Below are positions 1 through 9,057 of a stretch of 64,000 nucleotides of DNA, one piece after another (position 1 is the stretch's first letter; every line of letters starts with the position of its first letter). The notes below the pieces were generated by a model. It did no database searches. It worked only from the letters and a program-made list of their open reading frames with translations, and was not told the DNA's origin. Origin of the DNA: AP-15 sp963738185 (GTDB lineage: Bacteria; Pseudomonadota; Alphaproteobacteria; ATCC43930; CGMCC-115725); assembly GCA_963738185.1 (NCBI GenBank), contig CAVTVA010000001.1:248001-312000 (forward strand), written 5' to 3'. A program made the translations under genes and the position numbers.

Positions 1-370
1 CGTAACCATGGGGATTTTCGGGTTCGTCTATTTCGCGCTGCTCAACACCAGGTCGCCGGCATTGAGCTTTATTGCTATCGTGCTGTCGGGCATGGCGGTT
101 ATGACGTTGTACGGGCCGGAGGCGGCGCTGATCGCCGAGAGCTTTACGCCGCGGCTGCGCTACAGCGGCACCTCGCTTGGCTACCAGCTCGCCTCGATCA
201 TCGCCGGCGGCCCGTCGCCGTTTATCGCGACGGCATTGTTTGCCGCCTTTGGCTATACTCTGCCGATCGCGATCTATATCGCCGTTTGCGCGGTGATCGG
301 CCTCGTCGCGACGTCGCTGTTGACCGACTACACCGGCAAGGACATCTCGGCCGAATACCAGGGAGTCTGA
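1..370 (+). CDS. MFS transporter of the metabolite:H+ symporter type, C-terminal part
   Basis: Only the last 120 or so residues lie in the window; the frame is open to the left edge, so the gene starts outside. The visible part holds about three hydrophobic helices and a loop with the sequence YGPEAALIAESFTPRLRYSG, which is typical of the MHS branch of the major facilitator superfamily (relatives of ShiA and ProP). Such proteins import organic acids or osmolytes with protons across the inner membrane. The substrate cannot be read from this fragment. The stop is TGA at 368-370. Confidence 0.8.
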   Translation, partial: VTMGIFGFVYFALLNTRSPALSFIAIVLSGMAVMTLYGPEAALIAESFTPRLRYSGTSLGYQLASIIAGGPSPFIATALFAAFGYTLPIAIYIAVCAVIGLVATSLLTDYTGKDISAEYQGV

Positions 371-415
371 CCCGGTCTCGATTATCGCGGGCAAGCTCCC
401 GCAGCAAGAACCCGC

Positions 416-1306
416 TCAGGCGGCTTCGTCGAGGGACGAGCCGGTGTCGAGCGTGGTCGCGCGGCGCAAGTCGCGCGGAAAGCGATCGTCATGCGGGCGG
501 CCGCGATGCATCGTCGAGCGGTTGTCCCAGATCACCAGATCGCCAACCTGCCATCGGTGGCTGTAGACGAATTGCGGCCGGGTCGCGAACAAATTGAGGT
601 CGTAGAGCAGGATGCGGCCGTCGGCGACCGGCCAGCCCTCGATATGTGAGGCATGCGCCGACAGATAAACCGTCTTGCGGCCCGACCCGGATGCCGCCGC
701 ACCAGGCGCTGCCGTGACGGCGGGTATTTCTCGCGCTCGCCCGGCGCGAATTCGGTAAAGCCGATCTGACCGCGCGACCAGGTGATGTCGTGCACCGCTA
801 CCAGCGGCTCGATCGCCGTTTTCATCTCATCGGAAAGTGCGTCATAGGCGGCACGCATATCGGCGAACTCGGTCTCGCCGCCGCCAAAGGCGCTCGGCGG
901 CGGCACCGCCACCGCGTGCAGCATGCCCAGCACCACCGGCACCGGCATATAGGAAGCGTCGGTGTGCCATAGCCGGTTGCCGAGCATGTCGAGCCGGCGC
1001 CGATCATCAGCAGCGCGCAGCTTGCCGTCCTCGTCGAGGTTCGAGATATCGCCGATCTCCGGGTGCTCGAGCCGCCGTCGAACTGCCTGCGCCGCGGCGC
1101 GGCCGATTTCGAGCGGGCCGAAGCGCGCTGCAAAATCGCGCAATTGCGTGTCGTCGAGCCGCTGGCCGCGAAACACCACGACCGCGTACCGGTCGATCGC
1201 GCGCCAGATCGCTGCGATCGTCGCGTGATCGACCGGCCGGCGAGAGATCGACGCCCTTCGCCTCGGCGGCAAACAGCGGATGAAGCTGGCGCAATTCGAG
1301 GCTCAT
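416..1306 (-). CDS. TauD/TfdA-family Fe(II)/2-oxoglutarate dioxygenase, reading frame broken
   Basis: Conserved stretches occur in order but in three frames. The N-terminus (MSLELRQLHPLFAAEAKGVD) follows a strong GGAGGAG ribosome site. The iron-binding HxD lies in LWHTDASYM, and the distal histidine region in RSTMHRGRPHDDR near the C-terminus. One extra C near 1243 (TCGCCGGCC where TCGCGGCC is expected) and one missing base near 690 explain the breaks. The family hydroxylates sulfonates, phenoxyacids or related carboxylic acids using 2-oxoglutarate and O2; the substrate here is unknown. Because similar single-base errors occur across the window, the gene may be intact in the organism. It converges on the MFS gene, which might transport its substrate (inference). 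Confidence 0.75.
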
Positions 1307-1520
1307 GCGATATCTCCTCCGGCGGCGGCAAATTGCAGCATCACGCCGCGCATCGGCCGAAGTCAATCGAGCGGAAAACACGAAGTGCGCCCCAGGTGCG
1401 GATCACAGCGTTCCTTACGGAATAGCGGCACGCAAGGACTAATCGGACACCGGGATCGTTGAACGTCCTGGTGCACGGCGTAGTCTGCCTTCCATGTCAA
1501 AGGCTTTTCTCTCCTCCGTC

Positions 1521-1548
1521 TAGACAATTCGCTATTCGGGCGTTAATT
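1521..1548 (+). promoter_or_regulatory. possible sigma-70-type promoter of the GHKL ATPase gene
   Basis: TAGACA (1521-1526) and TTAATT (1543-1548) are separated by 16 bases, about 25 bases before the likely ATG at 1572. The region becomes AT-richer here. The match is weak and rests on eye inspection only. Confidence 0.25.
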
Positions 1549-1571
1549 CATGTATGATTTGGGAGCCCTCA

Positions 1572-3563
1572 ATGTCGTCAAATACGTTAGCAGGATATGA
1601 CCCACTGGGAGAATTTGGTACGACTTCTCCGGAAATTCGTGAACTAGTAGAAGACACGAGCAAGCGGGTCATTCTCAATATCCTAAAATCCTACACAGGC
1701 ATCTTTGATTCGTTCTCAGAAGCTTTGCAGAACGCGCTAGATGCCGGTGAGCGACGGTCCCGCCAAGACCCAGGTTCTTATAGACCCAAGATTTGGGTTC
1801 GAATCGATATGCGCGATAAACGAATCCGCATTGCGGATAATGGTATCGGCATGTCTATGGAGGAGCTGAGGCATTGCTTTAAGCCCAACGTGAGCTTTAA
1901 GAAGGGTCAAGGACTAAGGGGACAGAAAGGTGTTGGTGCAATTTTTCTTGCGTACGGGTACTCGTTTATAAAAATTCAAACTAAGAAGGACGAAACTGAG
2001 ATCGCGGTCTCATTGGCACAGGGTCGACGGTGGGCGGAAGACGAAAGCGGCCAGGTCTCGCGACCAGTATTTGAAGACTCTGATTTCGACGATGGGTTGC
2101 TCCAAAGGGAGAAATCAGGCACTAGCGTAGAAATTTACCTAAGTGGTGCACCGGGCGAGCGTCCCCGTGACCTAAGCTGGTTTGGTGCGCGTACTGCGGA
2201 GCGCTGGCTGGATTTGCTTCGGGTCAAGACCCCACTTGGGGGCGTGTACCTTGAAGCGTCAGGTTTCAAACCGGAAATAACCATCACCGTTCGAGACCCT
2301 GCTGGAGAGACCACGGAGATCACGACCGATCGCGCAGAATATTTCTATCCGCACGAGTACTCGATATTAAATAATAAGGTTAAAGATCTTCTCGGAGATC
2401 CGTGAGGCCGAAGCGCGGTTCAAGGATCTCCGGAGTATATCTCTCAAATGATGAAACCAGAATTCAAAAGGCTTCGGGCGATTTATGAAATATGGAATCA
2501 TTCTTCTATTATAGGGGAAGGCTCCCTTTTAGGATCAGACTTTTCGGACGAAGAAAAATTTCTGGTCGAGAGGCACAAAGTTTGCGTCTACGGATGCTTT
2601 TTGCATAGTTCGACCGTCTGGCGGCGTTTCAGTAAGGAAGAACTGGACCTACGAGAGAACTTGAACCTCCTGAGCCCCGGCCTACACTTGGCATCCGATA
2701 GGATGGTGCAGGGTGAACCCCTTGTTATACCGCTGACCCGATCGGTCCAATATCAGAACAATGCCCATGTAATCGTGCATTTTTCAGACGGGAATCCAGA
2801 CCTCGGAAGGAAGACTTTCCAGCCGGAGCTAACGTCTCTCGCGGAATCGCTTGCGAGCCGAGCTGTGCGAGCGTTTTTGTGCTACCGTAGCTACCTGGAA
2901 AAAGACACAGGCGCTGAAGACTTTCCTGTGAGTAGCAATCTCTTTCAGTGGAAGGTGGACAATCTTAAATACCTGGAAGAGCGGCCAGTTATTAGGACGA
3001 TAGGCAAGTCGGAACTAGCGATTCTATCGGAACCACAGCAAGAACAGGATGTGGTTGCCCTCTTCCATGAGCTTCTGGCTGCGAAAGTGGTGAGAGGCCT
3101 TGGAGTTCTGGCTACATCACAGAGCGATCGATATGATTCTCTTTTTATTGCAGATTACAGGGCTATGGAGGGCCAAGACCCGAAACAGTTTGCTTACTCA
3201 GCGCAGCAACCTCTCGGCGTTTCCGAGCGGCATCTGGGGCATAAATCGGACCCGATGGTTTTGGAGTACAAATACGATTTTGGAGCGCTCGTGAGAGATT
3301 TCAGGGCGGAAGAGAAATTTATGGCGGAGATAGATTTAGTTGTCTGCTGGGACGTGAACAAGAGTGACATGGGAGATTTTGTATTTCGATCGATGTTGGT
3401 TGCTGACGAAGGTGCAAATCGAAGATTCTACGGGTCCACCCATAAAGTATTTCTCGAAAGCAATTCCACGCCAAAGTTCGAGGTGCTCGCCCTTAAGCAT
3501 TTCTTGAATTTTTTGATCGACCCGGTGAGAGAGGCAGCGAGCCAAGCTGTCTTGTTTGGCTGA
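1572..3563 (+). CDS. GHKL ATPase fused to a PD-(D/E)XK-like nuclease domain (probable defence protein), frame interrupted near 2400-2447
   Basis: The N-terminal half has all GHKL ATPase motifs, numbered from ATG 1572: N-box E50/N54/D57 in FSEALQNALDAG, G1 box DNGIG at 89-93, G2 glycines in GLRGQKGVG at 114-122, and a later SGTSVEI. The start at 1572 is preferred over 1554 because GGGAG lies 7 bases upstream. The same frame stops at 2403-2405 and reopens at 2448. The intervening bases read EIREAEARFKDL in another frame and lead into KPEFKRLRAIYEIW, so two compensating one-base errors probably split one gene of about 665 codons. The second half carries a PD-(D/E)XK-like order: a helix FHELLAAKVV, then SDRYDSLF, then LEYKYD (ExK), then a hydrophobic strand IDLVVCWD. 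Base composition is clearly AT-richer than the neighbours, suggesting acquisition. Related MORC-like GHKL proteins are known from restriction systems. The defence role is inferred. Confidence 0.7.
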
Positions 3564-3651
3564 TCCGCTGAGGAATCAGGTCGGACTGTCTGACTGACAG
3601 CATGTATGGGTGGCCGGGATTTAACAAAGGGCCGCGGACGAGGGGAGTATC

Positions 3652-4846
3652 ATGGACGCCTGGTTTCACTGCGAGAACCCCTACCCGTATCGTGCCGGAC
3701 GACGTGCTCGATGCGGCGGATTCGGTGCGCGCCAGCCTGCCGAACCGCTATTGCGACCCGAAAGTCGCGGCGCAATTGTTCGAGGAGACGCTCGACGAAT
3801 ACCTTTTGTGCGATGAGCTCGGGCTCAATATTACTTCGAGCGAGCACCATGCCGGGATCAACTGCCTCTATGGGGCGAGCCCGGTCATCCTCGGCATCGT
3901 CGCCCGACAGACGAAGAACATTCGCCTCCTGAGCATGGGGACCCTGGTGACGGTGCGGCAGGACCCGGTGCGCGTCGCCGAGGAGTATGCGACCGCTGAT
4001 GTGATCTCGCGCGGGCGGTTGGAAATCGGCTTTGTCAAATCGGGGGGCACCGAGATGGCCTCGGGCAACGCCAACCCGATCGGCGTGCGCGAACGTTTCT
4101 GGGAGGCGATCGACCTGATCGGCAAGACCTTGACCTCGCATGACGGGCCGTTCAGCTGGGAGGGCAAGCATTTCACGCATCGCCACGTCAACATTTGGCC
4201 CGGGCCCTATCAGCGGCCGCACCCGCCGATGTGGGCGGCGACCTCGGACCCCGAGGACACGGCCGAATTGGGCCGCCGCGGCATGGTCAACATCATGGTC
4301 ATGCGCGGGGTCGATGTGACGAGGCGGGCCTGGGCCTCCTATCGCCAGGCGCGCGAACAGGCTGGCCTCGCCAAGCCCGCGACCGACCGTTTCGGCTATT
4401 CGGCCTTTGTCTATGTCGGCGACACCGACGAGGAGGGTGTCAGGGTCGGCTCAAAGCTCTTGTGGTTTGTCAACACCAGCATGAAATCGGCGCCGCAATA
4501 TGCGAAGCTCCTGCCCGGCCAGACACCGTCCGAATTCGCGCCGCAGCTCTATCGCAATCCGGGATCGGCGAGCGGGATTGGGCGGCCGGGGCGCGACTCC
4601 GCCCTGAACCGGCCTGGCGTCACGGCCGAGATGGCGATGGCCGGCGGGCGCATGTATGCCGGCAGCCCCGACACCGTCTACCGGCAGATCATGGAATTTT
4701 ACGACAAGGTCGGCGGCTTCGGCCACCTGATCATGGTCGGCAAAACCGGCTTTATCACCCACGCCGAGGCGGTCAAGAACATCACCTTGTTCGCGAAGGA
4801 GGTCCTCCCCCGCCTGCGCGAGATCAGGCCGGTGGTCGTCGAGTGA
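3652..4846 (+). CDS. LLM-class flavin-dependent monooxygenase (luciferase-like), one-base frame break at 3691
   Basis: A bacterial-luciferase-fold oxidoreductase of about 398 residues, using reduced FMN and O2. The true start is probably ATG 3652 behind GAGGGGAG, giving MDAWFHCENPYPY, the usual opening of this subfamily. An extra C at 3691 shifts the frame, after which the sequence continues as VPDDVLDAADSVRASLPNRY. Further recognisable parts are SSEHHAGINCLYGASPVILG, GRLEIGFVKSGGTEMASG, and a C-terminal GSPDTVYRQIMEFYDKVGGFGHLIM typical of LLM proteins. A longer reading from 3602 has an unrelated N-terminus. The substrate is unknown; relatives oxidise alkanes, sulfonates or aldehydes. Confidence 0.8.
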
Positions 4847-4983
4847 GGTGGGAAAGAGCCGAGCCCCTATCACACATTAGCCCTCATTCCCGTTCGCGCC
4901 ATTCGCGGGCAGGCGCTTGAAAGCGGGAACCCGGGGCAAGCAATCTCAGGTCATTGCAGACGACCATATCGGCCGCGATCGGC

Positions 4984-5803
4984 TCATCGGGTTGGCGGGC
5001 GCGGGTAGACTTCGGCAATCACATCGTCGAGCCAATGCCGGGAGAGGCCAGGAACTTCGGCGATCTCGGCGCCAAGCCGCTCGCCATCGAGCTCGTAGCG
5101 GACGGCGCCGAGCCGCTTTTCGCCGGGCATGGCGGGCTGCATCTCGCCGACCAGAAAGCTCGACGCCGGCGCCCACAAGTAGCGGGTGCCGTGATGGCCA
5201 AAGTCGCGCGCCTTATGCAGATGGCCGCTGGCGACAAGCTTGACTTTGTGGCGCCGCAGCAGGGCCATCAGCCAGGCGCGCGGCTCGGGCTTGACCGACC
5301 AATACCCGGTGTCGCCCTCCTCGGGGCGGTCGAGAAACAGCGGCTTGTGCAGAAACCAGGCGATCGGCCGGCCATCGGCCTCGGCCATCGCTGCCTTGAG
5401 CCATTCGGCCTGCGCCGCCTCCTCGCTCGAGCCGCTGCCGAGAACGAGCGCGTCGAACCCGAGCAGGCGCCATCCTGCGATGTCTTCGACCCACCGGTCG
5501 GGTCCGAAATGGCGGCGCCAGCGCGCGAGGCGCTCGTCAGTCGCCGGCTGGCGCTGATGCCCGGCTTCGCCGACATCGTGGTTGCCCGGGAACCGCGAGA
5601 CAGCGCACGCCGAGCTGTTGCATCAGCCCTGCGGCATAGGCCAGATCGTCCTCGACCGCGGCGCCGTCAATCGTGACATCGCCGGTATGGACTACCAGGT
5701 CCGGGCGCTGCGCCGTAATCCATTGCGCGAGCGGCGGCCAGTTGTCGGCGAAATGCGCCTTGCCGCGGCTCAGATGGGTGTCGGTGATTTGGATTATCCG
5801 CAT
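4984..5803 (-). CDS. metallophosphoesterase (calcineurin-like, cAMP/nucleotide phosphodiesterase type), one-base frame break near 5590
   Basis: The start MRIIQITDTHL holds the first metal-binding D-x-H, followed by VVHTGDVTIDG (GD motif). The expected VPGNHD motif is split by an extra G in CCCGGG near 5590. The second frame then gives ALVLGSGSSEE, HKPLF and KVKLVASGHLHKARDF (GHxH), ending in YPRPPTR. The order D-x-H, GD, GNHD, H, GHxH is that of the dinuclear metallophosphatase fold, in the CpdA-like cyclic nucleotide phosphodiesterase size range (about 273 residues). The start codon overlaps the 3' end of the upstream HAD gene (stop at 5794), so the two are probably co-transcribed and translationally coupled. 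Confidence 0.8.
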
Positions 5804-6474
5804 TGCCCCTCGCACAAATGCGCCATCAGCTCGGCCATGCGCGTAAATACCAGCGAGCAGCCGGCGGCGGTCAGCTGCTCGGCGTGGCCCTGCGGGCAGT
5901 GGCTGCCGCCGCAGAAGCCCAGAACCGGCATGCCGGCGGCGACCGCGGCGGCGACGCCGACGACGCTGTCCTCGATGACCAGGCAGGATGCCGGGTGCGC
6001 GCCCAATTGCCGCGCCGCCAGCAGAAAGAGGTCGGGCGCCGGCTTGCCGGCGGCGACCTGCATCGCGCTATAGACATGCGGCTCGAAAAAACGCAGCAGC
6101 CCGGTCAGCGCCAACCGCTCGCGCACCCGGACGAGATGCCCGTTCGAAGCGACGCAGCGCGCCGCTGGCAAGGCCGTCAGCAGCGCCTCGACCCCCGGCA
6201 TCGCCACCAGCTCGCGTTCGAGGGCGAGTGCCGTGCGCACCCGCATCGCCTCAAAGAACTCGTCCGACAGAGAGCGGCCAAAGCGGGCCTCGACCGCAGC
6301 GGTCAGGGTACCGCGGTTTTTACCAAAACCAAGCGTCAGGGCTTCGGCCGCGGTCGCCGGGCAATCGGCCGCGGTCAGGCACTCGCCGAGGATGCGGGCA
6401 AAAATGACCTCGCTGTCGACGAGGACACCGTCGCAATCGAAAATCACCAGATCGGGCACGCAACGCCTTTCCAT
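5794..6474 (-). CDS. HAD-superfamily hydrolase, subfamily IA (phosphoglycolate/sugar-phosphate phosphatase-like)
   Basis: 226 residues, the usual size for beta-phosphoglucomutase-like HAD phosphatases. The catalytic nucleophile motif FDCDGVLVDSE is at residues 12-22. A Thr/Ser motif follows in CVASNGH, a lysine lies in VAAGKPAPDLFL, and the acidic motif is VIEDSVVGVAAAVAAG. It resembles the YieH/GPH-type cytosolic phosphatases that remove phosphate from small sugar phosphates; the substrate is not determined. It overlaps the following phosphoesterase gene by 10 bases. A perfect CRP-type palindrome lies about 50 bases upstream of its start, so cyclic-nucleotide or FNR-type control is plausible. 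Confidence 0.85.
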   Translation of the reverse strand: MERRCVPDLVIFDCDGVLVDSEVIFARILGECLTAADCPATAAEALTLGFGKNRGTLTAAVEARFGRSLSDEFFEAMRVRTALALERELVAMPGVEALLTALPAARCVASNGHLVRVRERLALTGLLRFFEPHVYSAMQVAAGKPAPDLFLLAARQLGAHPASCLVIEDSVVGVAAAVAAGMPVLGFCGGSHCPQGHAEQLTAAGCSLVFTRMAELMAHLCEGQCG

Positions 6475-6520
6475 GGCCCCGCCGGGACGAGCTCTGAGAT
6501 GACCACACCGGCGGCGGGGC

Positions 6521-6542
6521 GAGTGTGATCTGGCTCACACTC
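6521..6542. promoter_or_regulatory. CRP/FNR-family operator upstream of the HAD/phosphoesterase pair
   Basis: Two perfect 8-base arms, GAGTGTGA (6521-6528) and TCACACTC (6535-6542), surround a 6-base spacer. The core TGTGA-N6-TCACA is exactly the CRP consensus. It sits 47-68 bases upstream of the minus-strand HAD gene and about 70 bases past the 3' end of the porin gene, so it most likely controls the HAD/phosphoesterase operon. Confidence 0.6.
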
Positions 6543-6612
6543 TATCAGCTGATCCGATCGAGGCGCAGCGGCGAACTCGGGTCACCCCTCGCTGCCGCCG
6601 CGGATGAGGGGC

Positions 6613-7893
6613 TCAGAACAGGATGCCGCTCTCGACCATGACCCGCGTCTGCGAATTGCCGTTGAAGTTGGGGCCGAGAGCATCGCCGGTCGTGACGCTG
6701 TTGGCCTTGACCCAGGAAAACTCGGCGCGGGCGAAATAGTATTTCCACTGATAAGTCGGGGTGATCGTGAACGAAAACGCCCCGCTGCCCGGCCCATAGA
6801 GCAGGTTGTTGCCGCCAGTGGTGCCGATGTACTCGACCCGGCCGCCAAGGTTGAAACCCGAGCCGATATCGTAATTGACCAGCAGGGCCCCGCCGAAGGT
6901 CGACGCGCTCGGACCATAGAGCGCCAAATTGGCCGGCACGTGGGTCGCCTGAAAATAGGGCTGAATGATCCACGGGTCGGAATTGTAAGTGTAGATCAGG
7001 TTGTAGATCTGCGAATTGTTCAAGGTGGCCGGGGTGCGCAAGTTCGTCAGATGATTGGTCGTGCCGATATTGCCGCCGGCGGCAAATTCAAAGGTGTTGG
7101 CGGGGTTCAGCGTGTAGGTGGCCGACCCGGTCACCCAATTGAACACCCCGGAATCAAACCCGTCATTCACCGACAAGGAGAGGGCAACCGGGCCGATCGT
7201 GTAGTTGCCCTGGACGCCTTTGTTGACCGCGTTCTCCTGGTTCCACAGGAGCCCGCGCTCGATATTTATGTTTTCAAATGAGAACGTGTACTCGGCGCCG
7301 ATCAGGGTGGGGAGCTTGCCGCCCTCGATCGAGAAATTGTCGGTCGGCGCGATCTTGGCAAAGCCCTGCGGAAACCAGCCCCACAAATTTCCGGCCGGGG
7401 AATGGTAGCCGAAGGTCGCCTGCGCCGCCGAAACGTAGGGCGCCCCCAACGAGGCGATCGAATAGGCGCCGCCCTGCGCATAGAACTGGAAAATGCCGTC
7501 GGTTTTCTGGACAAACAGCTGGCCGTTCGACAGGTCCGGCTGCCACGAGCGGTTGCCGGGGAACGGGTTGTTCTGCCATTGCCCGAGACCGCTGGCGATG
7601 CCGTCCACGTAAATGTCGCCGAGCGGGCCGAGGCTGTATTTCGGCGGCGGCAGCTGGATCGCCAGCGGGCCGGTGATCGTCGGCGCGATCAACGGCGAGG
7701 TCGGCGCGGGCGGCGGCGCCGCTGCCGCCGGCCCGGGTGCCGCCGGCGCACCCGCGGCGGGAGCCGTCGCGGATGGCGATACTGCGGGCGGCTGCTGGGC
7801 AAGCTGGTCGGCCCACGCTCCCGCCGAGCCAAGGCCGAGCCAGGCTGCGGTGAGGGCCACGCCCGAGAGGGCGCTCTTCTTGGTGTTCTTCAT
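6613..7893 (-). CDS. outer-membrane beta-barrel porin (BBP2-like)
   Basis: 426 residues from ATG 7893. A cleavable signal peptide (MKNTKKSALSGVALTAAWLG, cut probably after GAWA) is followed by a Pro/Ala-rich linker of about 45 residues. The mature part is rich in alternating polar and aromatic residues with no long hydrophobic helix, and the chain ends in a terminal Phe (VESGILF), the signal for outer-membrane barrel assembly. Segments such as WQNNPFPGNRSWQPDLSNGQ, FQFYAQGGAYSI and GWFPQGFAKIAP are typical of the beta-barrel porin-2 family found in Proteobacteria. It should form a diffusion channel for small solutes; the specificity is unknown. Confidence 0.8.
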   Translation of the reverse strand: MKNTKKSALSGVALTAAWLGLGSAGAWADQLAQQPPAVSPSATAPAAGAPAAPGPAAAAPPPAPTSPLIAPTITGPLAIQLPPPKYSLGPLGDIYVDGIASGLGQWQNNPFPGNRSWQPDLSNGQLFVQKTDGIFQFYAQGGAYSIASLGAPYVSAAQATFGYHSPAGNLWGWFPQGFAKIAPTDNFSIEGGKLPTLIGAEYTFSFENINIERGLLWNQENAVNKGVQGNYTIGPVALSLSVNDGFDSGVFNWVTGSATYTLNPANTFEFAAGGNIGTTNHLTNLRTPATLNNSQIYNLIYTYNSDPWIIQPYFQATHVPANLALYGPSASTFGGALLVNYDIGSGFNLGGRVEYIGTTGGNNLLYGPGSGAFSFTITPTYQWKYYFARAEFSWVKANSVTTGDALGPNFNGNSQTRVMVESGILF

Positions 7894-8266
7894 CCGGCGA
7901 GAGCCTCTCGAATGATCGTTCCACGATGGGCGGGCAGGCACGATTTCGACCGCAAGCGCGACTCGCGCTCCCTCCCGGCGTGCGGACGACGCAAGTGCCG
8001 TACCAACCTCGGATCATTCGTCTCCCAACCGTGCGTGGAGCTGCGAGCCGCGCGGTTGCGCGGCATCACGCGCTTTCGCCTCTCGCTTTTGTGGTTGGAG
8101 CAGTGTCGGGGCGGCGCCCGACGCTGCGCCCGCCCTGGCTATTTCTTGGGCAGATTGACCGGTCTTTCGCCGCCAGCAATGCAAAAACTCTGCCCAGCCG
8201 AGCCGAAGAACACGTCTCCGCCGGATGGCCGCGAGCCCGTCGGGCGGGCTGCTGTTGTGGCCGCGT
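7894..8266. other. intergenic stretch with inverted repeats between porin and SDR genes
   Basis: 373 bases without a convincing gene; it should hold the porin promoter on the minus strand. Visible structures are an 8-base inverted repeat TGGGCAGA (8147-8154) / TCTGCCCA (8189-8196), a palindrome GACCGGTC (8157-8164) inside its loop, and a 6-base hairpin AGCCCG/CGGGCT (8234-8250) just past the end of the SDR gene, without a T-run. Any of these could take part in termination or regulation. Confidence 0.35.
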
Positions 8267-9037
8267 TCAGCCGCGGCCGATATAGGGCATCTTGGTCGCC
8301 ATCACCGTCATGAACTGCACGTTGGCTTCGGGCGGCAGGGTGGCCATGTAGACGACGCCCCTCGCCACATGCTCGACATCCATGCGCGGCTCGGCCTCGA
8401 CCCGGCCGGTCGCCTGCAGCCGCCCTTGTGCGGTGTCCTCGTTGCGGGTGGTGGCGGCGTTGCCGATGTCGATCTGGCCGCAGGCGATGTTGTATTGGCG
8501 CCCGTCGAGCGACAGCGAGCGGGTGAGCCCGGTCAGCGCGTGCTTGGTCGCGACATAGGGGGTCGAGTTGCGCCGCGGCACATGGGCCGAGACCGAGCCG
8601 TTGTTGATGATGCGCCCACCCGGCGGATCCTGCGCCTTCATCATGCGAAAGGCGTGCTGCGCGCACAAAAACGAGCCGGTCAAATTGACCGCGACCACGT
8701 TCGACCATTGCTCGTGGGTCAGGTCTTCGAACGGGATGCCGCGGGTGCTGATCCCGGCATTGTTGAACAACAGGTCGATGCGGCCGTAGGTCTGTTTGAC
8801 CTTGTCGAACAATGCGGCGATCTGCGCCGGGTCGGAGACGTCAGTCGGCACCACCAAGGTCGGCGGCGCCGCATCATCTGGGCCAGCCCCGGCCAATGCC
8901 GCGGTTTCTTCGAGCATATCGCGCCGGCGGCCGGCCAGCGCCACGGCGAACCCGGCCTCGACCAGCGCCAGCGCCGAGGCGCGGCCGATGCCGCTGCCGG
9001 CGCCGGTGACGACGGCGATCTTCCTTGGCGTTTCCAT
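8267..9037 (-). CDS. SDR-family NAD(P)-dependent oxidoreductase
   Basis: 256 residues, the classical short-chain dehydrogenase length. The cofactor motif TGAGSGIG is near residue 11, the NNAG strand is in LLFNNAGIS, the catalytic Ser lies in NNGSVSAH, and the active site YVATK supplies Tyr and Lys. The C-terminal part (MDVEHVARGVVYMATLPPEANVQ) is typical of the 3-oxoacyl-ACP reductase-like branch with unassigned substrates. It lies 20 bases downstream of pdxY on the same strand, but no functional link is evident. Confidence 0.88.
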   Translation of the reverse strand: METPRKIAVVTGAGSGIGRASALALVEAGFAVALAGRRRDMLEETAALAGAGPDDAAPPTLVVPTDVSDPAQIAALFDKVKQTYGRIDLLFNNAGISTRGIPFEDLTHEQWSNVVAVNLTGSFLCAQHAFRMMKAQDPPGGRIINNGSVSAHVPRRNSTPYVATKHALTGLTRSLSLDGRQYNIACGQIDIGNAATTRNEDTAQGRLQATGRVEAEPRMDVEHVARGVVYMATLPPEANVQFMTVMATKMPYIGRG

Positions 9038-9057
9038 CGGATTGCTCCCCTTTCGTT

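Noticed and set aside
1780..1820. GGGTTCGAATC resembling a tRNA T-arm
   Set aside because: It lies inside the GHKL coding frame (IWVRIDMR) and no acceptor or anticodon stem can be formed around it.
1554..3563. Reading the GHKL locus as two separate genes (1554-2405 and 2448-3563)
   Set aside because: Both parts are in the same frame, the gap encodes a fitting bridge in another frame, and one-base errors are common in the window. A genuine two-gene arrangement remains possible but is less likely.
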